From Hoyosella altamirensis (GTDB lineage Bacteria; Actinomycetota; Actinomycetes; Mycobacteriales; Mycobacteriaceae), in assembly GCF_014191505.1 (NCBI RefSeq), contig NZ_JACHWS010000001.1, positions 868,001-932,000 on the forward strand: DNA of 64,000 nucleotides, written 5' to 3'. A model generated the notes under the pieces. It saw only the letters and a program-made list of their open reading frames with translations, was not told the DNA's origin and did no database searches. This document shows, one piece after another, positions 17,099 to 25,260 of this stretch (position 1 is the first letter of the stretch; the number at the start of each line of letters is the position of its first letter). A program made the position numbers and the translations under genes.

Positions 17099-18581
17099 TG
17101 TTCCTCGCCATGCCCTGGAAAATGATCCCGTGGAAGGGAAGGATCGAAAACCAGTACAGGCGCCCGAATAAGCCGCGCGGGAAGAACACTGCACGCTGCA
17201 GCAGTTCGGAGCCGTCGTCGTGTGGCTGTACGCGCATCTCAAGCCACGCACCCCCCGGCACCTTCATTTCTGCTCGCAGCCGCAAAAGCGATCCGTGCTC
17301 GATTTCCTCGACGCGCCAGAAATCCAGTGCCTCACCCTTGTAGAGCCGGTGGGGGTCACGGCGCCCGCGGCGCAAACCTACGCCTCCGACGACCCGGTCC
17401 ATCCAGCCGCGAATCGTCCAGGCCAACGGGAATGAATACCAGCCGTTTTCACCGCCGATACCCTCGATCACTGCCCACAGCTTTTCAGGGGACGCCGAGG
17501 TCGATTGGGTGCGGAGATCGGTGTAGGCGGTTTCGCCCGCCCAGTCGGGATCAGACGGCAGCAGATCCGATGGTGTGTCAGGCACTGCCGCGTTGGACCA
17601 GCGGGTCTCGACCTTGCCGTCCTCGATCCTCTGTAGCGCGAGGTAGACGGAGCGGCGGTACGGAGTGAGTCCGCCCTCCGGCTGCGGGACGTAGCCGTCG
17701 ATGTCATTTTCGTGCGCGACGGCTTCGCATTGCAGCGACTCGATGAGGGGCATCGCGAGGGCTTTGGGCACCGGGGTCACCAGGTTGATCCAATGGCCCG
17801 CGAGCCGCGGCGTCAGCACCGGGACGACCAGCATGCGCCGTTTCGGGAGGCCTGCGACGTCGCCGTACGTGCGCATCATTTGGCCGTACTCCATCACGTC
17901 CGGGCCCCCGATGTCGAAGGACCGATTCACTCCTTCGGCCACGGTGAGGTCCGCGAACGAGAGCAGGTAGTAGAGCGCGTCACGAACAGCGATCGGCTGA
18001 ATGCGATTTTTCACCCACTTAGGTGTCACCATGACGGGCAGCCGGTCGGTGAGGTGACGGATCATCTCGAACGACGCGGAACCTGAACCGATGACGACAC
18101 CGGCTTGCAGCACCACTGTAGGGATCGACGAGGCCAGCAGAATGTCGCCGACTTCGGCACGCGAACGCAGATGCGGTGAGAGATCTCCGTCCGCAGGGTG
18201 CAGCCCACCGAGATAGACGATTCTTTTGACTCCAGCGGCTTCAGCTGCGGCGACGAAGTTGCGCGCGGAGTCCCGTTCAAGGTCGGCGAACTTGCCGGCG
18301 CCGCCCATCGAATGGACGAGGTAGTACACGACGTCGATGCCGTCACATGCGGCGCGCAGACTGTCAGCGTCGGTGAGGTCGCCTTGTACGATCTCAGCGT
18401 CGGGAGACCAGGGGACATCACGAAGCTTGTCGGGGGTGCGCGCGAGCACGCGAACTTTGTGACCAGCCTCGATCAAACGCGGTGCGAGCCGACCGCCGAT
18501 GTAACCCGTCGCCCCCGTGACGAGGCACGAACTCGTGGTTTCGGGGATGGGCACAGGATCAGGAAGCTGATCATCCGTCAT
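17070..18581 (-). CDS. SDR-family NAD(P)-binding protein with C-terminal DUF2867 domain
   Basis: The 503-residue protein has an atypical/extended SDR domain first (about 15-330) with the Rossmann motif VTGATGYIGGRL near 21-32 and D-V-V-Y-Y-L-V-H-S near 83-91. A C-terminal region of about 150 residues follows, with W-R-V-E-E-I-E and a membrane-like end (LYWFSILPFHGIIFQGM), the SRPBCC-like DUF2867. Fusions of this kind are common in actinobacteria and are annotated as NmrA/epimerase-like proteins of unknown substrate. The catalytic YxxxK of classical SDRs is not evident, so it may bind rather than reduce. It converges on the ABC-F gene with a 29-bp overlap. Confidence 0.88.
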   Translation of the reverse strand: MTDDQLPDPVPIPETTSSCLVTGATGYIGGRLAPRLIEAGHKVRVLARTPDKLRDVPWSPDAEIVQGDLTDADSLRAACDGIDVVYYLVHSMGGAGKFADLERDSARNFVAAAEAAGVKRIVYLGGLHPADGDLSPHLRSRAEVGDILLASSIPTVVLQAGVVIGSGSASFEMIRHLTDRLPVMVTPKWVKNRIQPIAVRDALYYLLSFADLTVAEGVNRSFDIGGPDVMEYGQMMRTYGDVAGLPKRRMLVVPVLTPRLAGHWINLVTPVPKALAMPLIESLQCEAVAHENDIDGYVPQPEGGLTPYRRSVYLALQRIEDGKVETRWSNAAVPDTPSDLLPSDPDWAGETAYTDLRTQSTSASPEKLWAVIEGIGGENGWYSFPLAWTIRGWMDRVVGGVGLRRGRRDPHRLYKGEALDFWRVEEIEHGSLLRLRAEMKVPGGAWLEMRVQPHDDGSELLQRAVFFPRGLFGRLYWFSILPFHGIIFQGMARNITQTAERTP

Positions 18582-18615
18582 GACGCCAAGCTACCAGCGC
18601 GGGACGCGGCGTGCC

Positions 18616-19014
18616 TCAGGGACGCAGCGGTCTGCCGTGTTCGTCGTGGCCGCCGTTGATGAGGATGAGGATGCCGTCAATCAGGCTCCAGATCCAGCCG
18701 AGCCCGCACGTCACGATCGCCACGAGCAACTGAGCGATACCCAGGCCGATTTGGCCGGCATACATTCGGCCCACTCCCGCGACAAGAATGTTGAGGAGTC
18801 CCGCGCCCAGTCGGCTCTTCGGCGAGAACGGTACGCCTGTCGCTGGGTCGTACCCGAATGGGGCGCCGGGCTGCGAGAAATACGGTGGGTACTGCGGCGG
18901 CTCCCACGCACCAGAATCTGGCCCGGTCGCGCCGAACGGGGGTGGGGGCTGAGTAGCGTCCCACCGATTCTCTTGCTCGTCGCGTCTCGGTCCTTGATCT
19001 GTCACGAGTGACAA
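18616..19014 (-). CDS. TM2-domain membrane protein
   Basis: A 132-residue protein with a Pro/Gly-rich, disordered N-terminal half (about 1-65, many P-P and Y-P pairs) and a TM2 domain in the second half. The latter has two hydrophobic helices (about 70-90 and 95-118), the G-x-x-R-M-Y-A-G turn and the G-W-I-W-S-L-I-D-G ending that define the family. The role of TM2 proteins in bacteria is unknown. The longest start is TTG at 19014; a GTG three codons later is equally possible, since neither has a good ribosome site. It lies about 35 bp upstream of the SDR-DUF2867 gene on the same strand. Confidence 0.85.
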   Translation of the reverse strand: MSLVTDQGPRRDEQENRWDATQPPPPFGATGPDSGAWEPPQYPPYFSQPGAPFGYDPATGVPFSPKSRLGAGLLNILVAGVGRMYAGQIGLGIAQLLVAIVTCGLGWIWSLIDGILILINGGHDEHGRPLRP

Positions 19015-19173
19015 AGGTACGTCAGAAGTTTCCGACTGTGGACCCTAAGGTGACAAACCCCACCGCATTCGCCGCCAGCTTCGCGGGCGAATGTATCGAG
19101 TCTCACTCGGAAACCAATACATCCGCCCGCGAACTCTCTATACGGCGACAGCCGAACCAGGCGCCCTGCAGAT

Positions 19174-20583
19174 TTAGCGCGGCAGGGTCGCCATAAATTC
19201 GCGCACTTGCCGCGCCGAGGCGCGCAATTCCGGATCATGCTGCAGATAGTGTTTCGTTTCCCGTGCGATGAGCCCAGAAAGCAGCAGCAGCCCGATCAGG
19301 TTGGGCAACGCCATGAGGCCGTTGAGAATGTCCGCAATCGTCCAGACAATCGTCAGCTGAGAAACCGCGCCTATGAAAACCACGCACGTGAAGAAGACAC
19401 GGTAGGGGGCCACCCCGCGGCGCCCAACGAGTCGCTCGACGCAGCGTTCGCCATAGTAGGACCAGCCGAGGATCGTGGAGAAGGCGAAGAACATCACGCT
19501 GAACGACACGATGTAATGGCCCCACTCGCCCGGCAGTCCGATGGTGAACGCGTTGGCTGTCATCGTGCCTGAGGCTTCACGGTCAACATCCCAGACGCCG
19601 GTGGTGATGAGTACGAGACCGGTGAACGAAACCACGATGATCGTGTCAATGAAGGTCTGAGTCATCGACACCAGGCCCTGACGCACAGGATGAGTCGTTC
19701 TCGCGGCGGCCGCGGCAATTGCTGCCGACCCCATGCCGGACTCATTGGAGAAGATGCCGCGGGCGACACCCATCTGCAGCGCGTAGAGAAATGCAGAGCC
19801 GAGCAGCCCGCCAGCTGCCGACTGTCCGGTGAATGCTTCGGAAAAGATGAGTCCAAATGCGCTGGGAATCGCCGCTGCATTCGCGATGAGGATGTAGGTG
19901 CCGCCGATGAGATACACGGTGATCATGAAGGGCACGAACGCCGCGGTGACCCGGCCGATGGCTTTGATGCCGCCGACGAGCACCAGTCCGGTCAAAGTGA
20001 AAAGGATGAGGCCCGTGACAAACGGGCTGATTCCGAAAGTATTCTCCATCTGCGCGGCTACAGCGTTGCTTTGCGTCATGTTGCCGATGCCGAAACTGGC
20101 GAGCACAGCGAAGACGGTGAACAGGATGCTGAGAACGAGCCCCAGGTTGTTCTGGATGCCGCGGTATAGGTAGTACTGCGGTCCGCCGGACTGCTCACCC
20201 TTCGCGTCGGTCACCCGGAAGCGCACACCGAGGAAGGCTTCCGAGTATTTGCTGGCCATACCGACGAGCGCCGTGACCCACATCCAGAAAAGGGCACCCG
20301 GACCGCCGAGGCCAATCGCCGCGGCGACACCAACAATGTTGCCGACACCCACCGTCGCGGCCAGCGCGGTGGTCAGCGCCTGGTATTGGGTGATGTCCCC
20401 GTTGCCTCCATCGTCCCGCCGCTCGATCAGGGCAAGGCGCAGCGCGGGGACAAGCTTGCGGAACTGCAGGCCCCCAAGTCGAATGGTCAGATACAAGCCC
20501 GTTCCCAGCAACAGCGGGATCAGCAGCCACGGGCCCCAGACAAATGAACTGATGTCACCCAAAGTGTCTTCAACGTTCGGCAT
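19174..20583 (-). CDS. Sodium:alanine/glycine symporter, AGCS family
   Basis: The 469-residue membrane protein has about ten to eleven transmembrane helices. Family motifs are present: F-V-W-G-P-W near 14-19, A-L-A-A-T-V-G-V-G-N-I near 75, G-P-G-A-L-F-W-M-W near 93-101, K-Y-S-E near 112, and F-S-N-E-S-G-M-G-S near 280. AGCS carriers import alanine or glycine with Na+ or H+. The ATG start has no obvious strong ribosome site. The gene is transcribed away from the phosphodiesterase gene. The first helix begins almost at the N-terminus, so the start is likely right. Confidence 0.93.
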   Translation of the reverse strand: MPNVEDTLGDISSFVWGPWLLIPLLLGTGLYLTIRLGGLQFRKLVPALRLALIERRDDGGNGDITQYQALTTALAATVGVGNIVGVAAAIGLGGPGALFWMWVTALVGMASKYSEAFLGVRFRVTDAKGEQSGGPQYYLYRGIQNNLGLVLSILFTVFAVLASFGIGNMTQSNAVAAQMENTFGISPFVTGLILFTLTGLVLVGGIKAIGRVTAAFVPFMITVYLIGGTYILIANAAAIPSAFGLIFSEAFTGQSAAGGLLGSAFLYALQMGVARGIFSNESGMGSAAIAAAAARTTHPVRQGLVSMTQTFIDTIIVVSFTGLVLITTGVWDVDREASGTMTANAFTIGLPGEWGHYIVSFSVMFFAFSTILGWSYYGERCVERLVGRRGVAPYRVFFTCVVFIGAVSQLTIVWTIADILNGLMALPNLIGLLLLSGLIARETKHYLQHDPELRASARQVREFMATLPR

Positions 20584-20609
20584 TGGAGAAATGTATATTG
20601 ACGTCGCCG

Positions 20610-20627
20610 ATCACGTGATTCGAGAAT
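20610..20627. promoter_or_regulatory. Two overlapping short palindromes between agcS-type and phosphodiesterase genes
   Basis: ATCACGTGAT (20610-20619) is a perfect 10-bp palindrome and overlaps ATTCGAGAAT (20618-20627), whose arms also match. They lie in the 120-bp divergent gap, 27-44 bp from the symporter start. Either could be an operator; the lengths are short enough to arise by chance. Confidence 0.3.
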
Positions 20628-20703
20628 CGGACATTGAGCGAAACTGCCGTAGATGTCCGTTTTCTGTGAGCGAGCTGTCAGCCGTTACAGGCACACTGGC
20701 ATC

Positions 20704-21513
20704 ATGACGTCGCATCCCTACCTCGCGTCGCCCGCACCCCGGGCGTTCGCTCACCGTGGCTGGCACTTTGGTGAGTTCCAAGGCCTGGAAAACACGCTGG
20801 CAGCCTTCACCGAAGCTGCGCGTAGGGGATTTGAGTACCTCGAGATCGACGTCCGCGTCTCCTCCGACGGTGTGGTCGTGGTTCATCACGATGCGACTCT
20901 CGACCGGGTTTCCAACATGGAGGGGCGCATCGGCGATATGCCGTGGTCAGCGCTGGCGGAGGCACGCGTCGATGGTCGCGAACCGCTGAGCCGGCTTTCT
21001 GACGTACTCGAAGCGCTCCCGGATACCAAGTTCAATATTGATGTGAAGTGCGATGCGGCGGTGGAGCCGTTCGTGGATCTCGTCCAGCGCACCGCCGCTT
21101 TCGATCGGGTGGCGATGGCCGCTTTCTCGACCCGGCGCCTGAACTTGATGCGCAGGTTGTTCGGCGCAAGCGGTGGTGTTGTGCCGATCGCTGCGATGAC
21201 GCCAGCGGCGGTGATGACTGTGTGGTCGTCGAGTCGCCTTGGTGCGCTGGGCTCCCAGGGCGCTCTCCCGAAAGCGATCCTCCGCCGGGTGGCGTGGGGC
21301 GGCATGGCACAGGTGCCGAGAACCTATGCGGGACGCACACTAGTGGACCCGAAGTTCATCCGGGCCGTACATGCCCTGGGTGCAGAGGTGCACGTGTGGG
21401 TGGTGGATTCCGAAGCGGAAATGCATGAACTGCTCAGCCTCGGGGTGGATGGCCTCGTCACTGACCGGCCCGAGACGCTGCAGCGAGTCCTCAACGAACG
21501 CAACGGTTCGTGA
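20704..21513 (+). CDS. Glycerophosphodiester phosphodiesterase
   Basis: I use ATG 20704 (269 residues), which places the conserved AHRGW near residue 16; the open frame extends 17 codons further upstream without family similarity. The GDPD motifs follow in order: E-N-T-L-A-A-F, L-E-I-D-V-R, HHDATLDR and N-I-D-V-K, then the C-terminal V-H-V-W-V-V-D and G-V-D-G-L-V-T-D-R-P. The metal ligands (Glu, Asp) and the two catalytic His are present. These enzymes hydrolyse glycerophosphodiesters from phospholipid turnover. There is no signal peptide, so action is cytoplasmic. The stop lies 1 bp from the convergent TetR gene's stop. Confidence 0.93.
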   Translation: MTSHPYLASPAPRAFAHRGWHFGEFQGLENTLAAFTEAARRGFEYLEIDVRVSSDGVVVVHHDATLDRVSNMEGRIGDMPWSALAEARVDGREPLSRLSDVLEALPDTKFNIDVKCDAAVEPFVDLVQRTAAFDRVAMAAFSTRRLNLMRRLFGASGGVVPIAAMTPAAVMTVWSSSRLGALGSQGALPKAILRRVAWGGMAQVPRTYAGRTLVDPKFIRAVHALGAEVHVWVVDSEAEMHELLSLGVDGLVTDRPETLQRVLNERNGS

Positions 21514-21514
21514 G

Positions 21515-22102
21515 TTACCCGGAGTCACGGCCGACGGAGTCGAAAAGCAGAGTGAGGCCGTTGATCAGTTCGGCCGGGCTCGGCGTGTTGTCCGCGTCGA
21601 TCAGCCATTGCATGGCGAATCCGTCACACACGGCGATCATGAAACTGGCGATCGCGGCAGTGCGGGGGTCTTCCGCGGAAAGGCCGTCGACTGCTTCAGC
21701 GACGTAACCCGCTACGCGGCTGCGGATGGCGCGGTACTGCTCGGCGAACTGGTGGCGCAGTTCGGGCGTTCTTTCCGCCTGGGCGAGCGCTTCGGCGACG
21801 GCGACCAGCAGGGGCTGCTGATCGTGGAAGTCGTTGAGCATTGCTGCCCAGGTAATCACGGCTCGCTCGTGTGGTGAGTTGACCTGCGCTGTCATTGCGG
21901 TGTTCGCAAGGTAGGTCGTCCAGTCGCTGAACGCGTCGAAAATGGCCGCATTGAGCAGCGCCTCTTTGGACCCGAAGTGGTAGCCGATCGAAGCCAGGTT
22001 GGTGCCCGACTCCGCGACGAGGTCCCTGGCAGTGATTCGCGCGTAGCCCTTCTCACTGATGAGCTTTCCCGCTGCAGCGAGGAGGTCTTCCCGATGGCCC
22101 AT
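21515..22102 (-). CDS. TetR-family transcriptional regulator
   Basis: The protein has 195 residues with an N-terminal helix-turn-helix (about 5-50: LISEKGYARITARDLV, then S-I-G-Y-H-F-G-S-K-E-A-L-L). The remaining helices form the ligand and dimer domain. It is divergent to the P450 gene with a 96-bp gap holding TATACG repeats, the usual layout of a TetR repressor and its target. No clear ribosome site precedes the ATG, so the message may be leaderless. The inducer is unknown but plausibly the P450 substrate. Confidence 0.92.
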   Translation of the reverse strand: MGHREDLLAAAGKLISEKGYARITARDLVAESGTNLASIGYHFGSKEALLNAAIFDAFSDWTTYLANTAMTAQVNSPHERAVITWAAMLNDFHDQQPLLVAVAEALAQAERTPELRHQFAEQYRAIRSRVAGYVAEAVDGLSAEDPRTAAIASFMIAVCDGFAMQWLIDADNTPSPAELINGLTLLFDSVGRDSG

Positions 22103-22126
22103 ATAGGAGAGTTTAGGACTTCGATC

Positions 22127-22153
22127 TATACGTGTGTTCTATACGGATGTATA
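22127..22153. promoter_or_regulatory. Candidate TetR operator between tetR and P450 genes
   Basis: TATACG occurs twice, at 22127 and 22140, and the second copy pairs with GTATA at 22149-22153 to give TATAC-4 nt-GTATA. The cluster is 25-51 bp from the TetR start and 46-72 bp from the P450 start, so one bound repressor could cover both promoters. Confidence 0.5.
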
Positions 22154-22198
22154 AATAGGAAGAAACAAAGCGAGTGACCTCAACGGAGAGGGACGAAG

Positions 22199-23518
22199 AT
22201 GACACAGACCATGCGCCTGGACGTCCCGCCAGGACCGCAACTTCCACTAGCCGTTCAGACGTGGCGCTTTGCGCGCTCCCGGCACGAATGGATTCCTGAG
22301 CTGCGCAAACGCTACGGAGACGTGTTCACTCTGAGTGTGTACCCCCAGCGCAACCTCGTACAGCTCGCACATCCGGATGACATCCGCGCGGTGTTCGGTG
22401 GGCCACCGGATCTCTTTCACGCCGGAGAGGGAAATATGATCCTGACGCCGGTCATGGGTGAGCAATCAGTGCTGACGACCGACGAGGAACAGCACCGTCG
22501 CCTTCGGGCCCTGCTGATGCCACCGTTCCACGGTCAGGCGCTGCGTGGCTATCGGAACATGGTTGCCGCGCTTGCCCGCGACGATGCCTCGGGGTGGCCA
22601 ATCGGTAAGCCCTTCGCGACCCATTCGCGTATGCAGGCACTCACCCTCGAGATCATCATGCGAGTGGTGTTCGGGGTCGCCGAGGGCCCCCGGCTCGATG
22701 CGCTGCGTAATCTGCTCGGCCGCCTGGTCTCGCTGAACTTACTGTTCCTCTTCGGTATTCACGATCCGCGCTTGCGCCGGTTCGGGCCCTGGCGCCGGAC
22801 GGTCCGGATGCAGGGTGAGATCGACGCGCTTCTCGCCAGCGAGATCAGGGAGCGCCGCCGTGCTGCTGACCTCGCTGACCGGCCCGACGTGCTCTCTCAG
22901 CTCATCGCTGGCTCGTCACCTGCCGCCGGGAACGCGAGTGACGGACTCACCGACGCCGAGCTGCGGGACCAGCTGATCACGCTGCTCCTCGCCGGTCACG
23001 AAACGACCGCAACCGCGCTCTCATGGGCGTTCCATGAGCTCGCCCGGGACCCGGAACGGCAGCGCCTTGGCCGGGAGGCTGCGCTGAGCGGGGACGACAA
23101 GTACCTGGAGGCGATCTTCAAGGAGGCACTGCGCCTGCGGCCCGTTATTTACGAAGTGGCGCGGACTCTGACCGACGACATCGAGATCCGGGGCTACCGT
23201 ATCCCGGCGGGCTACACCGTGATGCCGATGATCGGTGTCGTCCAGTCCGACACAGAGAACTACGACGACCCTGAACTCTTCCGGCCTGAACGTTTCCTGA
23301 ATGGCGGTCCAGCGCCGAACACCTGGATTCCCTTCGGAGGCGGAGTCCGGCGCTGCCTCGGAGCGGGGTTCGCGCAAATGGAGGGCACAGAGGTGCTTCG
23401 CGCTGTTCTGAGCCGGTACACCTTCAAGCCCGACAGGGTGGCACCCGAACGGGCTGTTCCCCGGAACATCACGCTCACACCCCGCCGGGGCGGGCGAATC
23501 GTCGCCTGGCCCGTCTAG
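22199..23518 (+). CDS. Cytochrome P450, CYP135/138-like
   Basis: The 439-residue soluble P450 has the I-helix oxygen-binding motif AGHETTAT near 265, the ExxR pair in K-E-A-L-R-L-R near 302, F-R-P-E-R-F near 360, and the heme loop P-F-G-G-G-V-R-R-C-L-G near 380 with the ligand Cys. The N-terminus (P-P-G-P then R-Y-G-D-V-F-T-L) resembles mycobacterial CYP135/138 members. The substrate is unknown. It would need an external ferredoxin and reductase, which are not adjacent. GGAGAGGGACGAAG precedes the ATG. A TetR gene is divergent, and the MOSC gene follows by 9 bp. Confidence 0.94.
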   Translation: MTQTMRLDVPPGPQLPLAVQTWRFARSRHEWIPELRKRYGDVFTLSVYPQRNLVQLAHPDDIRAVFGGPPDLFHAGEGNMILTPVMGEQSVLTTDEEQHRRLRALLMPPFHGQALRGYRNMVAALARDDASGWPIGKPFATHSRMQALTLEIIMRVVFGVAEGPRLDALRNLLGRLVSLNLLFLFGIHDPRLRRFGPWRRTVRMQGEIDALLASEIRERRRAADLADRPDVLSQLIAGSSPAAGNASDGLTDAELRDQLITLLLAGHETTATALSWAFHELARDPERQRLGREAALSGDDKYLEAIFKEALRLRPVIYEVARTLTDDIEIRGYRIPAGYTVMPMIGVVQSDTENYDDPELFRPERFLNGGPAPNTWIPFGGGVRRCLGAGFAQMEGTEVLRAVLSRYTFKPDRVAPERAVPRNITLTPRRGGRIVAWPV

Positions 23519-23527
23519 TGTTGAGGT

Positions 23528-24121
23528 GTGAGAGATCGCGCAGACAACACGCAGCTCGCCGTTGAACGGGTGTTCGTGGGGACGCCCACTGTACTGGGGG
23601 ATTTCGGCCGCGAGCGAGTTCTTAGCGCGATCGCAAAGCAGGAGGTGCGTGGCACGCACATCACGCTGCAGCCCACCAATCTCGACGGCGACCGGCAGGC
23701 TGACCTCGTCAACCATGGCGGCATCGACAAAGCGGTTTACCTGTATCCCGCAGAGCATTACAGCGAATGGAACACCAGCCAGTACACGCTCGCCGCAGGA
23801 GCGTTCGGGGAGAACGTATCCGTACGCGGCGCGCTCGAACCGGACGTTCGCATCGGCGATGTGTGGCAGTGGGGGGATGCGCTCATCCAGATCTCGCAAC
23901 CCAGACAGCCCTGTTACAAACTGGGCATGCGCGTGGGAAACAAGGCGATCATCGCTGACATGGTGCGGTCAGGGCGCTGCGGCTGGTACGCCCGTGTCCT
24001 TCAGGCCGGCGACGTACCCGTTCGTGGCGCGATGGTGCTGCAGGACCGTAATAGCGACAGTCCCTCGGTGGCTGAAGCCTTCGCAATGCTCTTCGAATCG
24101 CCACGCACAGCCAGTAGCTGA
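23528..24121 (+). CDS. MOSC-domain protein, YiiM-like
   Basis: A 197-residue protein starting at GTG. It has the MOSC pattern: D-G-D-R-Q-A-D and H-G-G-I-D-K-A-V-Y near 60, G-A-F-G-E-N near 90-95, and Q-P-C-Y-K-L-G near 128, where the Cys is the proposed molybdenum-cofactor sulfur carrier residue. MOSC proteins bind Moco and either transfer sulfur or reduce N-hydroxylated compounds (YiiM). It follows the P450 gene by 9 bp and may share its transcript; a P450 making N-hydroxy products beside an N-reductase is conceivable but speculative. It is convergent with the SDR gene. Confidence 0.9.
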   Translation: MRDRADNTQLAVERVFVGTPTVLGDFGRERVLSAIAKQEVRGTHITLQPTNLDGDRQADLVNHGGIDKAVYLYPAEHYSEWNTSQYTLAAGAFGENVSVRGALEPDVRIGDVWQWGDALIQISQPRQPCYKLGMRVGNKAIIADMVRSGRCGWYARVLQAGDVPVRGAMVLQDRNSDSPSVAEAFAMLFESPRTASS

Positions 24122-24124
24122 CAG

Positions 24125-25144
24125 TCAGCCCTCTCCAAGATCGACATCGCCAGCGCTGAGATCAAGTGCTTGGGCGCAGTATCGCCACAACCGGAGGACG
24201 TCCTCTGCTGACTGATGAGTGCCAGGAAGTCGGTGCGCCGCGCGTGAACGCCGGTCATGCCAGAACCGTCCCGGCGGAGGGGGTGGTTGTGAAGCCGCGA
24301 GCCACACGATCGTGTCCGCGGCCGACTCAGCGTTGCGCAGCAACGGCTTCATGATCTTGTGGAACCCGGGCAGCGCGTCAACGACGCCCGGCGTGTCCGC
24401 CCAGCCGGGGTGCATCGAATGGACGTCAGTGCCCTCCGGGCCCCAGCGCTGCGCCAGCAGGGGAGTCAGCGCAACCTGCATTCGTTTAGTGCGGGCGTAG
24501 GCTGTGGCGCCTTTGTAAGTCCCCGACAAGTATTCAGGGTCTTCCACGGGCACGCGCTGCGTATACATCCCGCCCGAGGACACGAAGATGATCCTGCCTT
24601 TTCCGGACGCCCGTAGCGCGGGCCTGGCGACCTCGGTGAGCAAAATCGGCCCTAGCACGTGCGTTGCGAGAGTGATTTCGTGACCGTCTGCGCTTTCTTC
24701 ACGGTGTGACGGCAGCACCCCAGCGTTGTGTACAACAACGTCGAGGCGAGGTTCCTGGGAGATGATGTCGCGACCGGCTTTGCGTACCGACGCGAGGTCG
24801 GACACGTCGCAGATAACTGTCGCTATGTTCGCGTCCGGCAGTTCGGCACGGATCGCCTGTTCCGTGGCGTCGCCCTTCTCTTGTGACCTGACGCAAAGCA
24901 GCACGCGCGCACCCAATCTGGCGAGACCCAGCGCGCTCGCTGCACCAATACCAGAGCCCGCTCCGGTAACGAGCGCTGTCCGGTCGCGCAGTGCGCCAGA
25001 CTGGGGGTCGTCCGGCCACGCCGGAAGCAGCCTGCGGGCCGCGAAACCAATCCGCGAAAAACCGCCCACCACGCTGCCCTCTAACACCGCATCCGCGGTA
25101 CGGGCGAATAAACGCGCACTTCGGGGGCCAATTGACGCCGTCAT
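24125..25144 (-). CDS. Short-chain dehydrogenase/reductase, DHRS12-like
   Basis: This is a 339-residue protein, longer than classical SDRs because of a 50-residue N-terminal lead (F-S-R-I-G-F-A-A-R) and a C-terminal extension. The Rossmann motif is VTGAGSGIG near 59-67. NAG is near 138, the catalytic Ser lies in F-V-S-S-G-G, and the Y-A-R-T-K catalytic pair is near 216-220. The tail has G-R-F-W-H-D-R-R, as in the DHRS12 group. The substrate is unknown; lipid or steroid carbonyls are plausible. It is convergent with the MOSC gene (3 bp apart). Confidence 0.9.
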   Translation of the reverse strand: MTASIGPRSARLFARTADAVLEGSVVGGFSRIGFAARRLLPAWPDDPQSGALRDRTALVTGAGSGIGAASALGLARLGARVLLCVRSQEKGDATEQAIRAELPDANIATVICDVSDLASVRKAGRDIISQEPRLDVVVHNAGVLPSHREESADGHEITLATHVLGPILLTEVARPALRASGKGRIIFVSSGGMYTQRVPVEDPEYLSGTYKGATAYARTKRMQVALTPLLAQRWGPEGTDVHSMHPGWADTPGVVDALPGFHKIMKPLLRNAESAADTIVWLAASQPPPPPGRFWHDRRSRAAHRLPGTHQSAEDVLRLWRYCAQALDLSAGDVDLGEG

Positions 25145-25260
25145 ACAGTCACCTGAATACCTCGTTGTAACTCAGCTTGCACGCTGGGCCAAAGCGGGAA
25201 TGGCCCCGCTAGTGGCCTGGATAGTAAGGCTACTGAACACCGGCGGATGGTGCGGACAGT

